The notes: generated by a model from the letters alone, not told the origin. A stretch of 64,000 nucleotides of DNA from an uncultured bacterium (GCA_905216195.1 CAJMSX010000006.1:28503-92502); one strand, 5' to 3'; shown: positions 6,919 to 16,599, numbered from the stretch's first letter. Made by a program: numbers and translations.

Positions 6919-8165
6919 TGAATTAGTCAAGACTTAATCTGACAATTATGAATAAAGAGAATAATTTTGTAACAGAAAACAGATTGAGTTATGACAACAT
7001 CAGAAAAGGTCATCAAGAACAAACTGGGATTGCTTGAACTCTCCCAACAATTAGGAAACGTATCGCGTGCATGCAAGATTATGGGCTACAGCCGTGACAG
7101 TTTTTATCGTTTCAAAGAGTTGTATGAACAAGGAGGTGAAGTCGCCTTGCAGGAGATTTCCCGCCGTAAGCCTGTCATAAAGAACCGTGTGGAGGAACAT
7201 ATCGAGCAGGCAGTCGTGCAGATGGCGATAGACAATCCGGCATTGGGGCAAGTCCGTGTATCCAATGAACTGCGGAAGAAAGGTATTCTTATTTCGCCGG
7301 GCGGAGTGCGCTCCATTTGGCTACGGCACGATATGGAGACCTTCCAGAAACGCCTGAAAGCATTGTCAGCCAAAGTGGAACAAGAGGGCATCATCCTTGA
7401 TGAGAGCCAGGTGGCGGCATTGGAGAAAGCAAAAGAAGAAAAGCAGGCTCATGGAGAGATAGAAACCTATTATCCCGGTTTTCTTGTTGCCCAAGACACT
7501 TATTATGTGGGACATATCAAAGGAGTGGGACACATTTACCAACAGACCGTCATCGACACTTACTCCAAAATCGGATTTGCCAAGCTGTATGACAGGAAGA
7601 ACGCGCTTGTCGCTGCCGATATGCTCAATGACAGGGTGGTTCCTTTTTTCGAGCAGCATGACCTGAAACTGATGCGTATGCTCACGGACAGAGGAACGGA
7701 ATACTGCGGAAACAGGGAAAATCACGAGTATGAACTGTATCTGGCTGTGGAAGACATCGATCATTCCAAGATTAAGGCGAAAAGCCCACAGACAAACGGT
7801 ATCTGTGAGAGATTTAACAGAACCCTACAGAATGAGTTCTATGCTATCGCATTCAGAAAGAAAATCTATACATCTATCGAACAGTTGCAAGCCGATCTTG
7901 ATGCGTGGATGAATTCTTACAACACAGAAAGAACACACTCCGAAAAGTTCTGTTTCGGGAAAACGCCCATGCAGACTTTTATCGAAGGGATCTCTGTCGC
8001 AAGGAAATACCAACTGCAAAATCAGGAAATAATAAAACCGAATGAGACTAATAAAACTTCATTCGGTCGTGAGAGTGAAGAATGTTGCGTAACTTCACAA
8101 CAAACAGCTGACAGTTTTTTTGTCCGATAGTAAACTAATTGTCAGAACAAGTCTTGACTATTACA
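6919..8165 (+). mobile_element. Intact IS481-family insertion sequence with 7-bp target duplication
   Basis: The element begins TGAATTAGTCAAG and ends CTTGACTATTACA, so it has TG...CA ends. The inner 25 bp of the terminal repeats (6924-6948 and 8136-8160) match at 23 positions. CATCAAT flanks both sides (6912-6918 and 8166-8172) as a 7-bp target duplication. It is 1247 bp with one transposase gene, the normal layout of the family. Joining the flanks restores an imperfect hairpin (TAAAATGTA at 6900-6908 with TACATTTTA at 8181-8189), so it landed in the loop of a probable terminator. Confidence 0.85.
6991..8130 (+). CDS. IS481-family transposase
   Basis: This is a DDE transposase of 379 residues. 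Residues about 1-130 form a helix-turn-helix DNA-binding region (IMGYSRDSFYRFKELYEQGG). Residues about 165-345 are the rve integrase core: the first acidic residue lies in VAQDTYYVG, the second in MLTDRGTEYCG, and the Glu in NGICERFNRTLQNEFY. The C-terminal KTPMQTF motif and length are usual for IS481. The coding sequence runs almost to the right inverted repeat. Nothing appears broken, so the element may still be active. Its start ATG 6991 lies about 40 nt inside the left repeat. Confidence 0.93.
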   Translation: MTTSEKVIKNKLGLLELSQQLGNVSRACKIMGYSRDSFYRFKELYEQGGEVALQEISRRKPVIKNRVEEHIEQAVVQMAIDNPALGQVRVSNELRKKGILISPGGVRSIWLRHDMETFQKRLKALSAKVEQEGIILDESQVAALEKAKEEKQAHGEIETYYPGFLVAQDTYYVGHIKGVGHIYQQTVIDTYSKIGFAKLYDRKNALVAADMLNDRVVPFFEQHDLKLMRMLTDRGTEYCGNRENHEYELYLAVEDIDHSKIKAKSPQTNGICERFNRTLQNEFYAIAFRKKIYTSIEQLQADLDAWMNSYNTERTHSEKFCFGKTPMQTFIEGISVARKYQLQNQEIIKPNETNKTSFGRESEECCVTSQQTADSFFVR

Positions 8166-8227
8166 CATCAATAGATACGCTACATTTTATCTTTTCAAGT
8201 CTTCTGTGTGATGGTTCCTGCCTCTAC

Positions 8228-8630
8228 CTACAACCGGTATTCCCGGTTGAAACGGTCGAAAAAGTCCAGTAAAGTGGTATTGTTTCTACTTTCCTCCTCC
8301 TTCTTTTTCAGTACTTTTTCATCCCTGCCCAGATAGGCCTCCCGCACCTTTTCCGCAGTCCTGTAACCGTCTTCGGTGAGCAGCCGCTGATAATGCTGTG
8401 TAACAGTATTACGCGCAGCATTGAGCATCGCATTCAGCCGGACGATTTCAGGCATCCGCCCGGTAGCTGGACCCTTCTCCACGCTCCATTCCTCAGGCTT
8501 TACTCACAAACCAGGACGGAACTCCACGGCTTTGCCGTTTACCGTAATGCGTCCGATAACGGGCATTTCCCCCTGTTTTCCGGGCAGCTGTCCGCTTTAA
8601 GAAAAACGATAATGAAAAAGTACTTTTCAC
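8228..8630 (-). pseudogene. Decayed tyrosine-integrase fragment beside tRNA-Lys
   Basis: The N-terminal arm-binding and SAM-like regions of a Bacteroidetes phage-type integrase are readable in pieces. The first piece starts at GTG 8630 (KSTFSLSFFLKRTAARKTG). A run of five G near 8567-8571 shifts the frame; with four G it would continue EMPVIGRITVNGKAVEFRPGL, then meet TGA and continue VKPEEWSVEKGPATGRMPEI to a stop at 8228. The catalytic domain with its R-H-R-Y residues is missing, so the gene is dead. Its place about 260 bp from the 3' end of tRNA-Lys fits an old integration module using that tRNA as attachment site. Confidence 0.75.
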
Positions 8631-8727
8631 GCCCTCATTTTTTATTACAAATTTAGGCCAAGCCTGTAAATGAGAACATTTATAGGATGGATAATAAAGC
8701 ACAGTAGGCAGCCATTCAGGTACTTCG

Positions 8728-8762
8728 CGTGGCCATTTTTCAGGCAGCTAAAAATGGCCACG
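8728..8762. repeat. 13-bp perfect hairpin between integrase remnant and tRNA
   Basis: CGTGGCCATTTTT (8728-8740) and AAAAATGGCCACG (8750-8762) are perfect complements with a 9-nt loop. No coding region covers it. It may be a recombinase or regulator site left from the lost element, or a terminator for readthrough from the tRNA side. Confidence 0.6.
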
Positions 8763-8821
8763 ATTTAGCCATAAATTTGGTGTATCGGATGGCTTTCGAG
8801 GTAGACAAAGCAGAAAACAAA

Positions 8822-8853
8822 AACTCCTGCAACAGTTAGATATTGCAGGAGTT
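8822..8853 (-). terminator. Rho-independent terminator of tRNA-Lys
   Basis: AACTCCTGCAA and TTGCAGGAGTT form a perfect 11-bp stem with a 10-nt loop. On the minus strand it is followed by TTTTTGTTTT. It lies 37 nt past the tRNA 3' end. Confidence 0.8.
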
Positions 8854-8889
8854 GTTTGTCTTTTGTCGCCGTTTGGCTTTGTTCTTATG

Positions 8890-8962
8890 TGATCCGCCTG
8901 GGATTCGAACCCAGGACCCCAACATTAAAAGTGTTGTGCTCTACCGACTGAGCTAGCGAATC
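8890..8962 (-). tRNA. tRNA-Lys (anticodon TTT)
   Basis: The 73-nt gene folds as a full cloverleaf. The acceptor arm is GATTCGC with GCGGATC (one G-U pair), the D arm is GCTCAGTCGGTAGAGC, and the anticodon arm is CAACA-CTTTTAA-TGTTG with anticodon TTT at 8927-8929. The T arm is CTGGG-TTCGAAT-CCCAG. The CCA end is not encoded. It reads lysine codons AAA and AAG. An intrinsic terminator follows. The integrase remnant downstream suggests that its 3' end served as an attachment site; no second copy of that 3' end is visible in the window. Confidence 0.97.
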
Positions 8963-9179
8963 GTCCCTTTCGGGCTTATTTGCGGGTGCAAAGATAGAGA
9001 GTTTTCTCAGGTATGCAAACAACACGTCCGTTTTTTTGCCCGCTTAACGCAAATTCTTACCCGACTCTTTTCACATTATGGGAAAAAACGGCGGAGATTT
9101 TTCCGGTTTTTGCATCGGTTTTTGCCGAAAATTCCGTAACTTTTGAGTGTGCATGACAAATCCCTTAAATTTAACCGAT

Positions 9180-9731
9180 ATGATACTCTACCGATACGAA
9201 AAAAGAGGCTTGCTGGTTCTGCTTTTTCTCCTGACCAGCCTGATTTTATTGCCCCGGTATTTTTTGTACAGCCGCCAGGATTTTTTTATCGTGTGCGACC
9301 CCGATACCATGATACCGGATAGTTTCCGTACCGAGCTGCCTCCCGATCCCATCGAACTCAATACGGCAGACAGCCTGTCCCTGATTAAACTCAAAGGTAT
9401 AGGCCCCTATTACGCTAAAAGAATACTTCAATACCGAAGCCGGTTGGGGGGATATTATGCCGTAAGACAACTGAAAGAACTGAATATGACGTATTTCGAT
9501 GTGGATTCCAATGCCCATCTGTTTACCGCCGACCCGAGTCTGATCCTAAAGAAAGACCTCGATTCTATGTCTTTTAAAGAAGTATTGAGGCATCCTTACC
9601 TGGAATATGAGGAGGTGAGGCTTATTTTCGAAGCGAAAAACAAATACAAACACATTTCTTTTCATATTTTAAAGGAAAATAAAGTGCTTCCGGCCCACAA
9701 ACTGAAAAAAATAAAACCCTATTTCAGGTAA
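9180..9731 (+). CDS. ComEA-like helix-hairpin-helix membrane protein
   Basis: The protein has one N-terminal membrane segment (LLVLLFLLTSLILL) and a helix-hairpin-helix region with ELNTADSLSLIKLKGIGPYY, a DNA-binding motif of the ComEA family. A second, weaker repeat follows (residues about 130-180). In competent bacteria ComEA binds incoming DNA outside the inner membrane; many Bacteroidetes homologues have no tested role. I chose ATG 9180 (MILYRYEKRG), 183 residues, because a promoter-like TAACTTTTG at 9137-9145 would put the transcript start close to the alternative ATG 9153. It precedes the AsmA-like gene, which has its own promoter box. Confidence 0.8.
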   Translation: MILYRYEKRGLLVLLFLLTSLILLPRYFLYSRQDFFIVCDPDTMIPDSFRTELPPDPIELNTADSLSLIKLKGIGPYYAKRILQYRSRLGGYYAVRQLKELNMTYFDVDSNAHLFTADPSLILKKDLDSMSFKEVLRHPYLEYEEVRLIFEAKNKYKHISFHILKENKVLPAHKLKKIKPYFR

Positions 9732-9738
9732 TTTTATA

Positions 9739-9746
9739 TAACTTTG
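9739..9746 (+). promoter_or_regulatory. -7 promoter box of the AsmA-like gene
   Basis: TAACTTTG matches TAnnTTTG and lies 22 nt before ATG 9768. A possible TTG start at 9744 falls inside this box, so ATG 9768 is the better start. Confidence 0.55.
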
Positions 9747-9767
9747 CCGGAAACCATCCAAGAAAAA

Positions 9768-12242
9768 ATGAAAAAGATATTTATCACCCTTGCGGTTATC
9801 CTGGGTTTTCTGCTGATTCTGCTGCTCCTGTTGCCTGTGTTTCTCAAGAGCAATATCGTAGATATATTAAAAGCACAATCGGCCAAATACATCTATGCCG
9901 AACTGGACATCAAGGAAGTAAATCTGAGTATGTTCAAAGATTTCCCGGACCTGAACGTAAAAGTGAAGGACATCGTGATTACCGGCAAGGATGAATTTGC
10001 CGGCGATACGGTGGTAGCCCTTCCCTGGTTCGAGGCTTCCGTAAACCTGATGTCCCTGATGAAAGGGAATGAAATCCTGATCAATCGCATCCTGCTGAAA
10101 GATATGAAATTTCTTCCGGTCAAATCACCGGAGGGAAAGGCCAATTGGGATTTTTTCATCCGGGACACAACCGGATCAGCAGCGGCCCCAACAGAAAAAA
10201 CGGATTCAAAAAGCGATGCTGAGAAAGGTATCCGTTTCAACGATATCGAACTGCAAAATCTCTTCGTGTCTTACAAAGATTATCAGTTCTCGGTATATGC
10301 AGGCATAAACCGGGCCGACCTGAAAGTATCGGGTAATTTTGCAGAAACAAACACCCTTTTGAATATACTTTTACAGTTAGACAATATTTCCTACCGCCAG
10401 GGGAATCAGATATGGGTAAACAACACCGATCTGAACTGGCAAGCTGAAATCGGTGCCAATCTGAAGGAACGGAGTTTCGATATTCGCAAAAACGAGCTGG
10501 CTCTGAACGAATTGCAACTGGATTTGACAGGACAATTTACGGTTCTGCCGGAAAAATACCGGGTAGACCTGTCCTTAAAAGCTCCCGGCACGAAGTTTGA
10601 AGATTTGTTGTCCCTGGTACCAAAACATTACCAAAAGGAGATTCAGGGCCTGAAAACCACCGGAGATTTCACCCTGAGCGCTTCGGCACAAGGAGAATTT
10701 TATAAAGATCATCTTCCTGCTCTCGATATACAGTTTCAGATAAACGACGCCAGCGTCCAATACCCGGATCTGCCCGAAGCTATCCGGAATATCAATCTGG
10801 CCTTGCAAATCAACAATCCCGGCGGCAGCCCCGAACTTACCCAAATCAACCTGAACCGGATGGCTTTTACGATCGCCGGCAATCCCTTTCAAATGCACCT
10901 GAAGATCGTCAACCCGCAAGATCCTTCCTTAAACGGAGGAGCAAAAGGGGTGATCGATTTCGGCAGCCTGAAGAAAGCGCTTCCTTTAAAAGACGTCACG
11001 TTAAAGGGAATGATTACAACGGATGTAACGTTTAACGGAAAATACCAGTACATCGAAAAAGAAATGTACGAAAAATTTACAGCCAAAGGCAGTATCCAGA
11101 TGAAAGACATTCTGTTGCAGAATGCCGGTTTTCCGAAAGGAATATCCATCCCCAGCGGAAGCCTCGTGATTACCCCGGCTTATCTGAACCTCAATCACCT
11201 GGAGGCAAAAATAAATTCATCGGATTTTACCCTGAAAGGAAAAGTGTCGAACTACCTTCCCTATTTCTTAAAAAATGAAATCCTGAAAGGGAATTTTACC
11301 CTGGTTTCCCAACGGCTCAATTTAAACGAATTCGCCAACATGTCCTCTTCTTCCGCTCCCGACAGCCTCGAAGCCGGAAATGCCGTAGAAGGAGCCCTCG
11401 AAGTTCCCCGGAACATCGACCTTCAACTCGATACCCGTATCAATACCCTCATTTTCGACCGGCTGCTCATTCAAAATATCCAGGGGAAAGTGAATCTGTC
11501 GAAGGCTGTGGCGACTTTAAAAAATCTTCGCATGGACCTTTTAAACGGCACGATGGTGATGAACGGGAATTACAATACGGTGGATCCGCGCATACCCACT
11601 TTCGATTTTAACCTGAATATTTCGGATTTCGACATCCATTCCCTGTATAATTCTTTTACTTTTATCCGGAAAAGTCTACCGATCGCCATGAATTGCAACG
11701 GAAGGATTTCTTCGGCTCTTCAATTTTCGGCCCAACTGGATAAAAAGATGGACATACTGATGCATACCGCCAACGGAGCGGGTTACCTGGAATCCAAAGG
11801 AATCCTGATTAATGAAAATCCCGCTATGTCAAAACTGGCTTCCGTAGTAAAAAACGACGAACTCAGCCGCCTCAGTATCAGCTCGCTGAAAATCAATTTC
11901 AACATACAGGAAGGAAATATTACGGTAGAACCCTTCAAAACCACCTTCGCCGGGAATCCGGTAACCATATACGGTTCCCAAACGGTGGACGGCCGCCTGG
12001 ACTATACCCTGTCTATGAACATAGACCGGAAATTTTTCGGAAAGGACATCAACAACCTGCTGAAACCCATCCCCGGATCGGGTAATATTAAAAATCTGGA
12101 TATAGATGCAAAAATCGTAGGTACGCTGGCTAAACCCGAGGTAAAAGCCGACTTATCGAAAGCCATCAAAGCCGTCCAGAAAGAAGCCCAAAAGGAATTG
12201 AAAAATAAAGCGGTAGAAGGACTGAAAAAATTATTCAGATAA
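9768..12242 (+). CDS. AsmA-like outer-membrane biogenesis protein
   Basis: From ATG 9768 the protein has 824 residues. It begins with a signal-anchor (IFITLAVILGFLLILLLLLP) and continues as a long beta-rich periplasmic repeat region. The N-terminal ANWDFF-type motif and the C-terminal AsmA-like segment near the end (GKDINNLLKPIPGSGNIKNL) fit the AsmA/TamB-like family. Members are inner-membrane-anchored, span the periplasm and are linked to lipid transport and outer-membrane assembly. The Lys-rich tail is usual. It is monocistronic or follows the ComEA-like gene. Its substrate is not known from sequence. Confidence 0.85.
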   Translation: MKKIFITLAVILGFLLILLLLLPVFLKSNIVDILKAQSAKYIYAELDIKEVNLSMFKDFPDLNVKVKDIVITGKDEFAGDTVVALPWFEASVNLMSLMKGNEILINRILLKDMKFLPVKSPEGKANWDFFIRDTTGSAAAPTEKTDSKSDAEKGIRFNDIELQNLFVSYKDYQFSVYAGINRADLKVSGNFAETNTLLNILLQLDNISYRQGNQIWVNNTDLNWQAEIGANLKERSFDIRKNELALNELQLDLTGQFTVLPEKYRVDLSLKAPGTKFEDLLSLVPKHYQKEIQGLKTTGDFTLSASAQGEFYKDHLPALDIQFQINDASVQYPDLPEAIRNINLALQINNPGGSPELTQINLNRMAFTIAGNPFQMHLKIVNPQDPSLNGGAKGVIDFGSLKKALPLKDVTLKGMITTDVTFNGKYQYIEKEMYEKFTAKGSIQMKDILLQNAGFPKGISIPSGSLVITPAYLNLNHLEAKINSSDFTLKGKVSNYLPYFLKNEILKGNFTLVSQRLNLNEFANMSSSSAPDSLEAGNAVEGALEVPRNIDLQLDTRINTLIFDRLLIQNIQGKVNLSKAVATLKNLRMDLLNGTMVMNGNYNTVDPRIPTFDFNLNISDFDIHSLYNSFTFIRKSLPIAMNCNGRISSALQFSAQLDKKMDILMHTANGAGYLESKGILINENPAMSKLASVVKNDELSRLSISSLKINFNIQEGNITVEPFKTTFAGNPVTIYGSQTVDGRLDYTLSMNIDRKFFGKDINNLLKPIPGSGNIKNLDIDAKIVGTLAKPEVKADLSKAIKAVQKEAQKELKNKAVEGLKKLFR

Positions 12243-12275
12243 TAAAAAGACAGAGCGCATCAACAGCAATGGAGT

Positions 12276-12303
12276 GAGAATCAGGAAAGTATTCCTGGTT
12301 CTC
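12276..12303. terminator. Hairpin between convergent AsmA-like and hypothetical genes
   Basis: GAGAATCAGGAA and TTCCTGGTTCTC form a 12-bp stem with one G-U pair and a 4-nt loop. It lies between two convergent genes and can serve both directions, although no strong U-run follows on either side. Confidence 0.55.
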
Positions 12304-12318
12304 TGATGTCCGCCTTTT

Positions 12319-13122
12319 TCAGCGGTCGAAACCCGGACGAAGAAATCCCGGAGCCTGGGGAAACCATTTCGATATATCGCGGCTCAACTGCTCCAGCACC
12401 ATAATGATGTGTTTTATCTCGGCTTCCACGGATGGACAATACAACAACAATACTTCCCAGGCTTTTACCGAATTTTCTATCCCATTCAAGGCCACTTTGG
12501 CAGAACCGTTGTAATCGTTTCTTTTCTCTTCTTCCGACATGGAGCTGTCCCCGCAATAATGACCGTATAAAGCCCGGCGCATTTTAATCGGAATCACATC
12601 TACATTCCAATTGATAATATCCAAAGCTTCCGTGGTGTTTACTTCTCCTTCACAGCCTTTTTTCCAATCTTTCTCGTCGAGGATTCCAAAAACTTTTTCC
12701 AGACATTCGTCCGCCAAACTTTCGTAAATGAGACAGATTTTTACAATATCGGAAGTCTCGATCAGATAATGCACCTTTTCATTATCTTTTATCATACTAC
12801 AGAAATCATCCCGAAAAAATTCCCGGTCGATATTTTCCGTCTCGTATATATCTTCTACTTCCATTCCCCTTTCGTCCGCCAGTTCCTGCAAAACTTCATA
12901 GGTAGAATCAAAAACATTTTTCAGTAATTCCCAGATGTTTTCGTGTTGCCGCAATATCTCATCCTTTAAATTCAGTTCCCCCTTTTCCTCGATTTTACTT
13001 TTCATCATATAACTCAGACATCGCGTCGTCAATTTACACTTCTCACACCACCGATCACAATAATTGTAAATTCCTGGAACCAGACCGGCTTCCATCGATT
13101 TTTTTAATTTTCTCTTTGACAC
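12319..13122 (-). CDS. Conserved hypothetical protein with N-terminal Cys cluster
   Basis: I do not recognise this 267-residue protein. It lacks a signal peptide and membrane segments. Residues about 22-35 contain CDRWCEKCKLTTRC, a CX3CX2CX5C pattern that could bind zinc or an iron-sulfur cluster. The rest is acidic and mostly helical, with the tail FPQAPGFLRPGFDR. A promoter box TATCTTTG lies at 13227-13234 on the minus strand, about 100 nt upstream. It stands alone between the AsmA-like gene and Tex. Confidence 0.75.
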   Translation of the reverse strand: MSKRKLKKSMEAGLVPGIYNYCDRWCEKCKLTTRCLSYMMKSKIEEKGELNLKDEILRQHENIWELLKNVFDSTYEVLQELADERGMEVEDIYETENIDREFFRDDFCSMIKDNEKVHYLIETSDIVKICLIYESLADECLEKVFGILDEKDWKKGCEGEVNTTEALDIINWNVDVIPIKMRRALYGHYCGDSSMSEEEKRNDYNGSAKVALNGIENSVKAWEVLLLYCPSVEAEIKHIIMVLEQLSRDISKWFPQAPGFLRPGFDR

Positions 13123-13596
13123 AATACAACTTGTTAATCGGTGTTAGCACCGGTTCAGTTAAATACTCTTAATACACACACACATCTGAGGTCTATTCAT
13201 AACCTACGTCAGCCGAAAATTCAGGACAAAGATAGCGGATATCTGTCATATACGTAAAATATTTTTCCATTAATTTATAACAGATTGAAAATCAATTTAT
13301 GTAAAAAGTGTTATATGTATTTTATATTATAAAAATAAGTTATACATCTTAATAATGTACCTAAATAAAACCATAAATTTCCTGTTTTATTTGTAAAGTA
13401 TCCCGATTTATTAAAAAATAGAGATATCCCGGATGAGGTTAGCTGGAAAAGTTCATAAACAACCCGCCGAGCCGTTTCCGCTGACGGCTTCGGGGGAGAA
13501 AAAACCGAAAAGAAAAAGAAGGAGTCCCTTTCGTACCCCCAATCGGGCCGAAAACCGAAATACGGGGAAAACCGACCGATCGTTGTCGAAAAAGAA
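13123..13596. other. Intergenic stretch, AT-rich then purine-rich
   Basis: The part 13140-13430 is AT-rich and holds the minus-strand box TATCTTTG (13227-13234) for the hypothetical gene. The part 13450-13596 is GC-rich and purine-rich. It contains a GAGCCGT/ACGGCTTC hairpin near 13470-13490 that may end the Tex transcript. No gene is supported; an open frame at 13433-13645 runs antisense into tex and is Lys/Arg-rich noise. Confidence 0.45.
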
Positions 13597-15741
13597 CTAT
13601 TCTTCCGCCTGCCGCAGAGACAAACCGATCCTTTTTCTTATCTGATCCACTTGTATGACTTTTACGCGGATCTGCTGGTGGAGCACCAAAACTTCTGACG
13701 GATTGGACACAAAGCGATCGGCCAGTTCCGAAATATGAATAAGTCCGTCCTGTTTTACTCCGATATCGACAAAAGCTCCGAAATTAGTGATATTGGTGAC
13801 GATTCCCGGTACGATCATTCCTTCCTCCAAGTCTTCGATTTTCGTAATTCCTTCGGCAAAAGAAAACACTTTAGCCATCGAACGCGGGTCTCTACCCGGT
13901 TTTTTCAATTCGTTTACCATATCTTTCAAGGTGGGCAGTCCGACCCGTGCATTGACATACCGGTTCAGGTCTATTTGATCACACAAAGCGGAGTTTCCGA
14001 TCAGACGGAGCAATTCCACCCCCAGATCTTTCGCCATTTGTTCCGCTATGCTATAGGATTCCGGGTGAACCGAAGAATTGTCCAGCGGATTTGCCGCACC
14101 TTCTATGCGGAGAAATCCGGCACATTGTTCGAAAGCCTTCGCTCCCATGCGTTTTATTTTTTTCAGTTCTTCCCGGCTTTTCACGGCTCCGTTTTCCCGA
14201 ATATATTCCGCAATGTTTTCGGCCAATACGGGACCTAAACCCGATATACGCATCAGCAGGTACTTACCCGCGGAATTCACATTTACTCCCACACCGTTTA
14301 CACAAGATTCCACAACCCGGTCGAGACTTTCTTTCAACTTATTCTGATCTACGTCGTGTTGATATTGTCCTACGCCGATCGATTTGGGTTCGATTTTCAC
14401 CAATTCCGCCAGCGGATCCATCAACCGTCTTCCGATAGAAACGGCTCCCCTCACCGTAATATCGTACCCGGGAAATTCTTCCCGGGCTATTGGAGAGGCG
14501 GAATAGATGGAGGCTCCGCTTTCACTGACGACGAAGACCTGGATCTTACGGTCGTACCGAATATTCCGGATGAAGTTTTCCGTTTCCCGTCCGGCCGTCC
14601 CGTTCCCGATAGCTATCGCCTGAATGTCGTAAGCAGCCACTAAAGCAGCAATTTTGGCGGCTGCTTGTCGGGATTCATTCCGGGGCGGGTGGGGATAGAT
14701 ATTTTCATTGTGCAGCAATTTTCCCGTTTCATCCAGGCACACCACTTTGCAGCCGGTCCGGAAACCCGGATCGATAGCCAATATCCGTTTATTTCCCAAG
14801 GGAGGAGCCAATAGCAATTGCCGTAAATTGGAAGCGAATACCCGGATAGCCTCTTCGTCCGCTTTTTGTTTGGATAAGGCCATGTATTCCGTTTCAATGG
14901 AAGGAAAAAGTAAACGTTTAAACGCATCCTTCAAGGCTATTCTCAGCTGTTCCGCACCGGGATTTTCTTTCCGGATGAAAATCCGTTCCAGTTTTTCCAA
15001 GGCTTCCGCTTCATCTATCCGGAGATTTAACCGGAGTATACCTTCACTTTCTCCCCTTCTCACCGCCAACATCCGGTGAGAAGGACAATTTTTCAGTAAT
15101 TCGGAAAACTCGAAATAATCCCGGAATTTCTCCCCTTCTTCTTCTTTTCCTTTTACAACGCGGGATTGAATGAGTGCCGTCTTCTCCACGAGTTGTCTCA
15201 GCAGACGGCGTGCCCGTTCCGTTTCGTTCATCCATTCCGCAACAATATCCCGGGCGCCCTCCAGGGCTTCTTCGGCATCTTTTATTTCCCCGTTTACATA
15301 GCGTTCTGCCCAAGAGAACGGGTCTCCGTTCTCCTGCCGCATCAGCAAAGCGGCAAGAGGTTCCAGTCCTTTTGCTTTAGCTTTCGAAGCCCGGGTTTGC
15401 TTTTTCGGTTTAAAGGGCAAATAGAGGTCTTCCAGCGCTCGGATATCCAAGCAAGTGCGGATTTGTTCTTCGAGCGCCGAAGTCATTTTTTCCTGTTGCC
15501 GGATGGTATCCGCAATAAAAATTTTACGTTTCTCCAACTCCCGGAATTGTTCGTACCTCTCTCTTATCTCCGTGATTTGGACTTCATCCATACAACCGGT
15601 CATCTCTTTCCGATAACGAGCGATAAAAGGAATAGTCGCTCCTTCGTCGAATAATTTCAATAAATTTTGTACATATTTGCCGGCAATTCCGGACTTTCCG
15701 GTTATGAACTCTACCGGATCCACACTATATTCCGTATTCAT
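13597..15741 (-). CDS. tex: Tex-family RNA-binding transcription accessory protein
   Basis: This 714-residue protein shows the standard Tex layout. It has an N-terminal helical region ([13 protein letters not shown]), a YqgF-like RNase H fold ([15 protein letters not shown] at about 325-340), helix-hairpin-helix motifs ([18 protein letters not shown]) and a C-terminal S1 RNA-binding domain ([15 protein letters not shown] to the end). Tex binds nucleic acid and affects transcription and RNA turnover in the cytosol. The length is slightly short of many homologues (about 720-780). It is divergent from the LolD-like gene, and the two starts are about 110 nt apart. Nothing appears damaged. Confidence 0.95.
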   Translation of the reverse strand: MNTEYSVDPVEFITGKSGIAGKYVQNLLKLFDEGATIPFIARYRKEMTGCMDEVQITEIRERYEQFRELEKRKIFIADTIRQQEKMTSALEEQIRTCLDIRALEDLYLPFKPKKQTRASKAKAKGLEPLAALLMRQENGDPFSWAERYVNGEIKDAEEALEGARDIVAEWMNETERARRLLRQLVEKTALIQSRVVKGKEEEGEKFRDYFEFSELLKNCPSHRMLAVRRGESEGILRLNLRIDEAEALEKLERIFIRKENPGAEQLRIALKDAFKRLLFPSIETEYMALSKQKADEEAIRVFASNLRQLLLAPPLGNKRILAIDPGFRTGCKVVCLDETGKLLHNENIYPHPPRNESRQAAAKIAALVAAYDIQAIAIGNGTAGRETENFIRNIRYDRKIQVFVVSESGASIYSASPIAREEFPGYDITVRGAVSIGRRLMDPLAELVKIEPKSIGVGQYQHDVDQNKLKESLDRVVESCVNGVGVNVNSAGKYLLMRISGLGPVLAENIAEYIRENGAVKSREELKKIKRMGAKAFEQCAGFLRIEGAANPLDNSSVHPESYSIAEQMAKDLGVELLRLIGNSALCDQIDLNRYVNARVGLPTLKDMVNELKKPGRDPRSMAKVFSFAEGITKIEDLEEGMIVPGIVTNITNFGAFVDIGVKQDGLIHISELADRFVSNPSEVLVLHQQIRVKVIQVDQIRKRIGLSLRQAEE

Positions 15742-15849
15742 TTTTATGTTTTCGGTAAATACCCCTCGATTTTTGAAAACAAAAATACAAGTTCTAACGT
15801 TTATTACCTATCTTTACAAGCCGATAAATCAAAAGCAGCGCAAGATTTC

Positions 15850-16500
15850 ATGATCAAAGTTAAAAATATCCGGAAAAGTTACGGGGAACTGGAAGTACTG
15901 AAAGGCATCGATATGTCGGTAGCCGAAAAGGAAATCGTCACTATTGTGGGAGCCAGCGGAGCCGGTAAGACCACTCTTTTACACATCATGGGGACGCTCG
16001 ACTCTCCGGACAGCGGGGAAATATGGTTTGATAACGACAATATCGCTACCCTCACCCCCAATAAACTGGCCAATTTCCGGAATCACAACATCGGATTCGT
16101 TTTTCAGTTCCATTATCTGTTGCCTGAGTTCACAGCTTTGGAAAATGTCTGCATGCCGGCCTGGATCAGCGGAGCTTCTAAAAAAGAAGCGGAAAAAAGA
16201 GCGGCAGAACTGTTGGAGCTGCTGGGACTCCAGGAAAGGATTTCACACAAGCCGAATGAACTGTCGGGAGGGGAACAACAACGGGTATCGGTAGCCCGGG
16301 CCCTGATCAACCGACCCCGTATTATTCTGGCCGACGAACCTTCCGGCAATCTCGATACTCAAACCAAAGGCGATTTGCACCGCTTGTTTTTCACTTTACG
16401 GAAAGAATTGGGACAAACTTTCGTGATTGTAACTCACGATGCGGAACTGGCAGGTATGTCAGACCGTCAAATCCGTCTGTGTGACGGAAAAATTATTTAA
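15850..16500 (+). CDS. LolD-like ABC transporter ATP-binding protein
   Basis: From ATG 15850 the protein has 216 residues, the usual size for LolD/MacB-type ATPases. The Walker A motif is GASGAGKTT (34-42), the ABC signature is LSGGEQ (138-143), and Walker B is IILADE with Glu163. The frame is open further upstream, but that stretch overlaps the tex start region and has no family match. LolD works with LolC/E permeases to release lipoproteins to LolA. No permease gene is adjacent, so the exact partner is not shown; Bacteroidetes often place it separately. FtsE is a less likely alternative. Confidence 0.88.
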   Translation: MIKVKNIRKSYGELEVLKGIDMSVAEKEIVTIVGASGAGKTTLLHIMGTLDSPDSGEIWFDNDNIATLTPNKLANFRNHNIGFVFQFHYLLPEFTALENVCMPAWISGASKKEAEKRAAELLELLGLQERISHKPNELSGGEQQRVSVARALINRPRIILADEPSGNLDTQTKGDLHRLFFTLRKELGQTFVIVTHDAELAGMSDRQIRLCDGKII

Positions 16501-16591
16501 AATTATGCAGGCAAAGATAAATTTAAAGTAATAATCCGGAGTAAATCAGTAGAATTTGCCATTTTTTATCTTAAAATATTCGCTTTTCTTT

Positions 16592-16599
16592 TATCTTTG
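16592..16599 (+). promoter_or_regulatory. -7 promoter box of the FKBP operon
   Basis: TATCTTTG matches TAnnTTTG exactly, 34 nt before ATG 16634. Confidence 0.6.

Noticed and set aside
9744..9767. Upstream TTG start adding 8 residues to the AsmA-like protein
   Set aside because: It falls inside the TAACTTTG promoter box, and the signal-anchor begins properly at ATG 9768.
13433..13645. Lys/Arg-rich plus-strand frame
   Set aside because: It is antisense to the tex 3' end and arises from purine-rich spacer.
14640..15313. Long antisense frames within tex
   Set aside because: They are shadows of a well-conserved Tex gene and carry no motifs.
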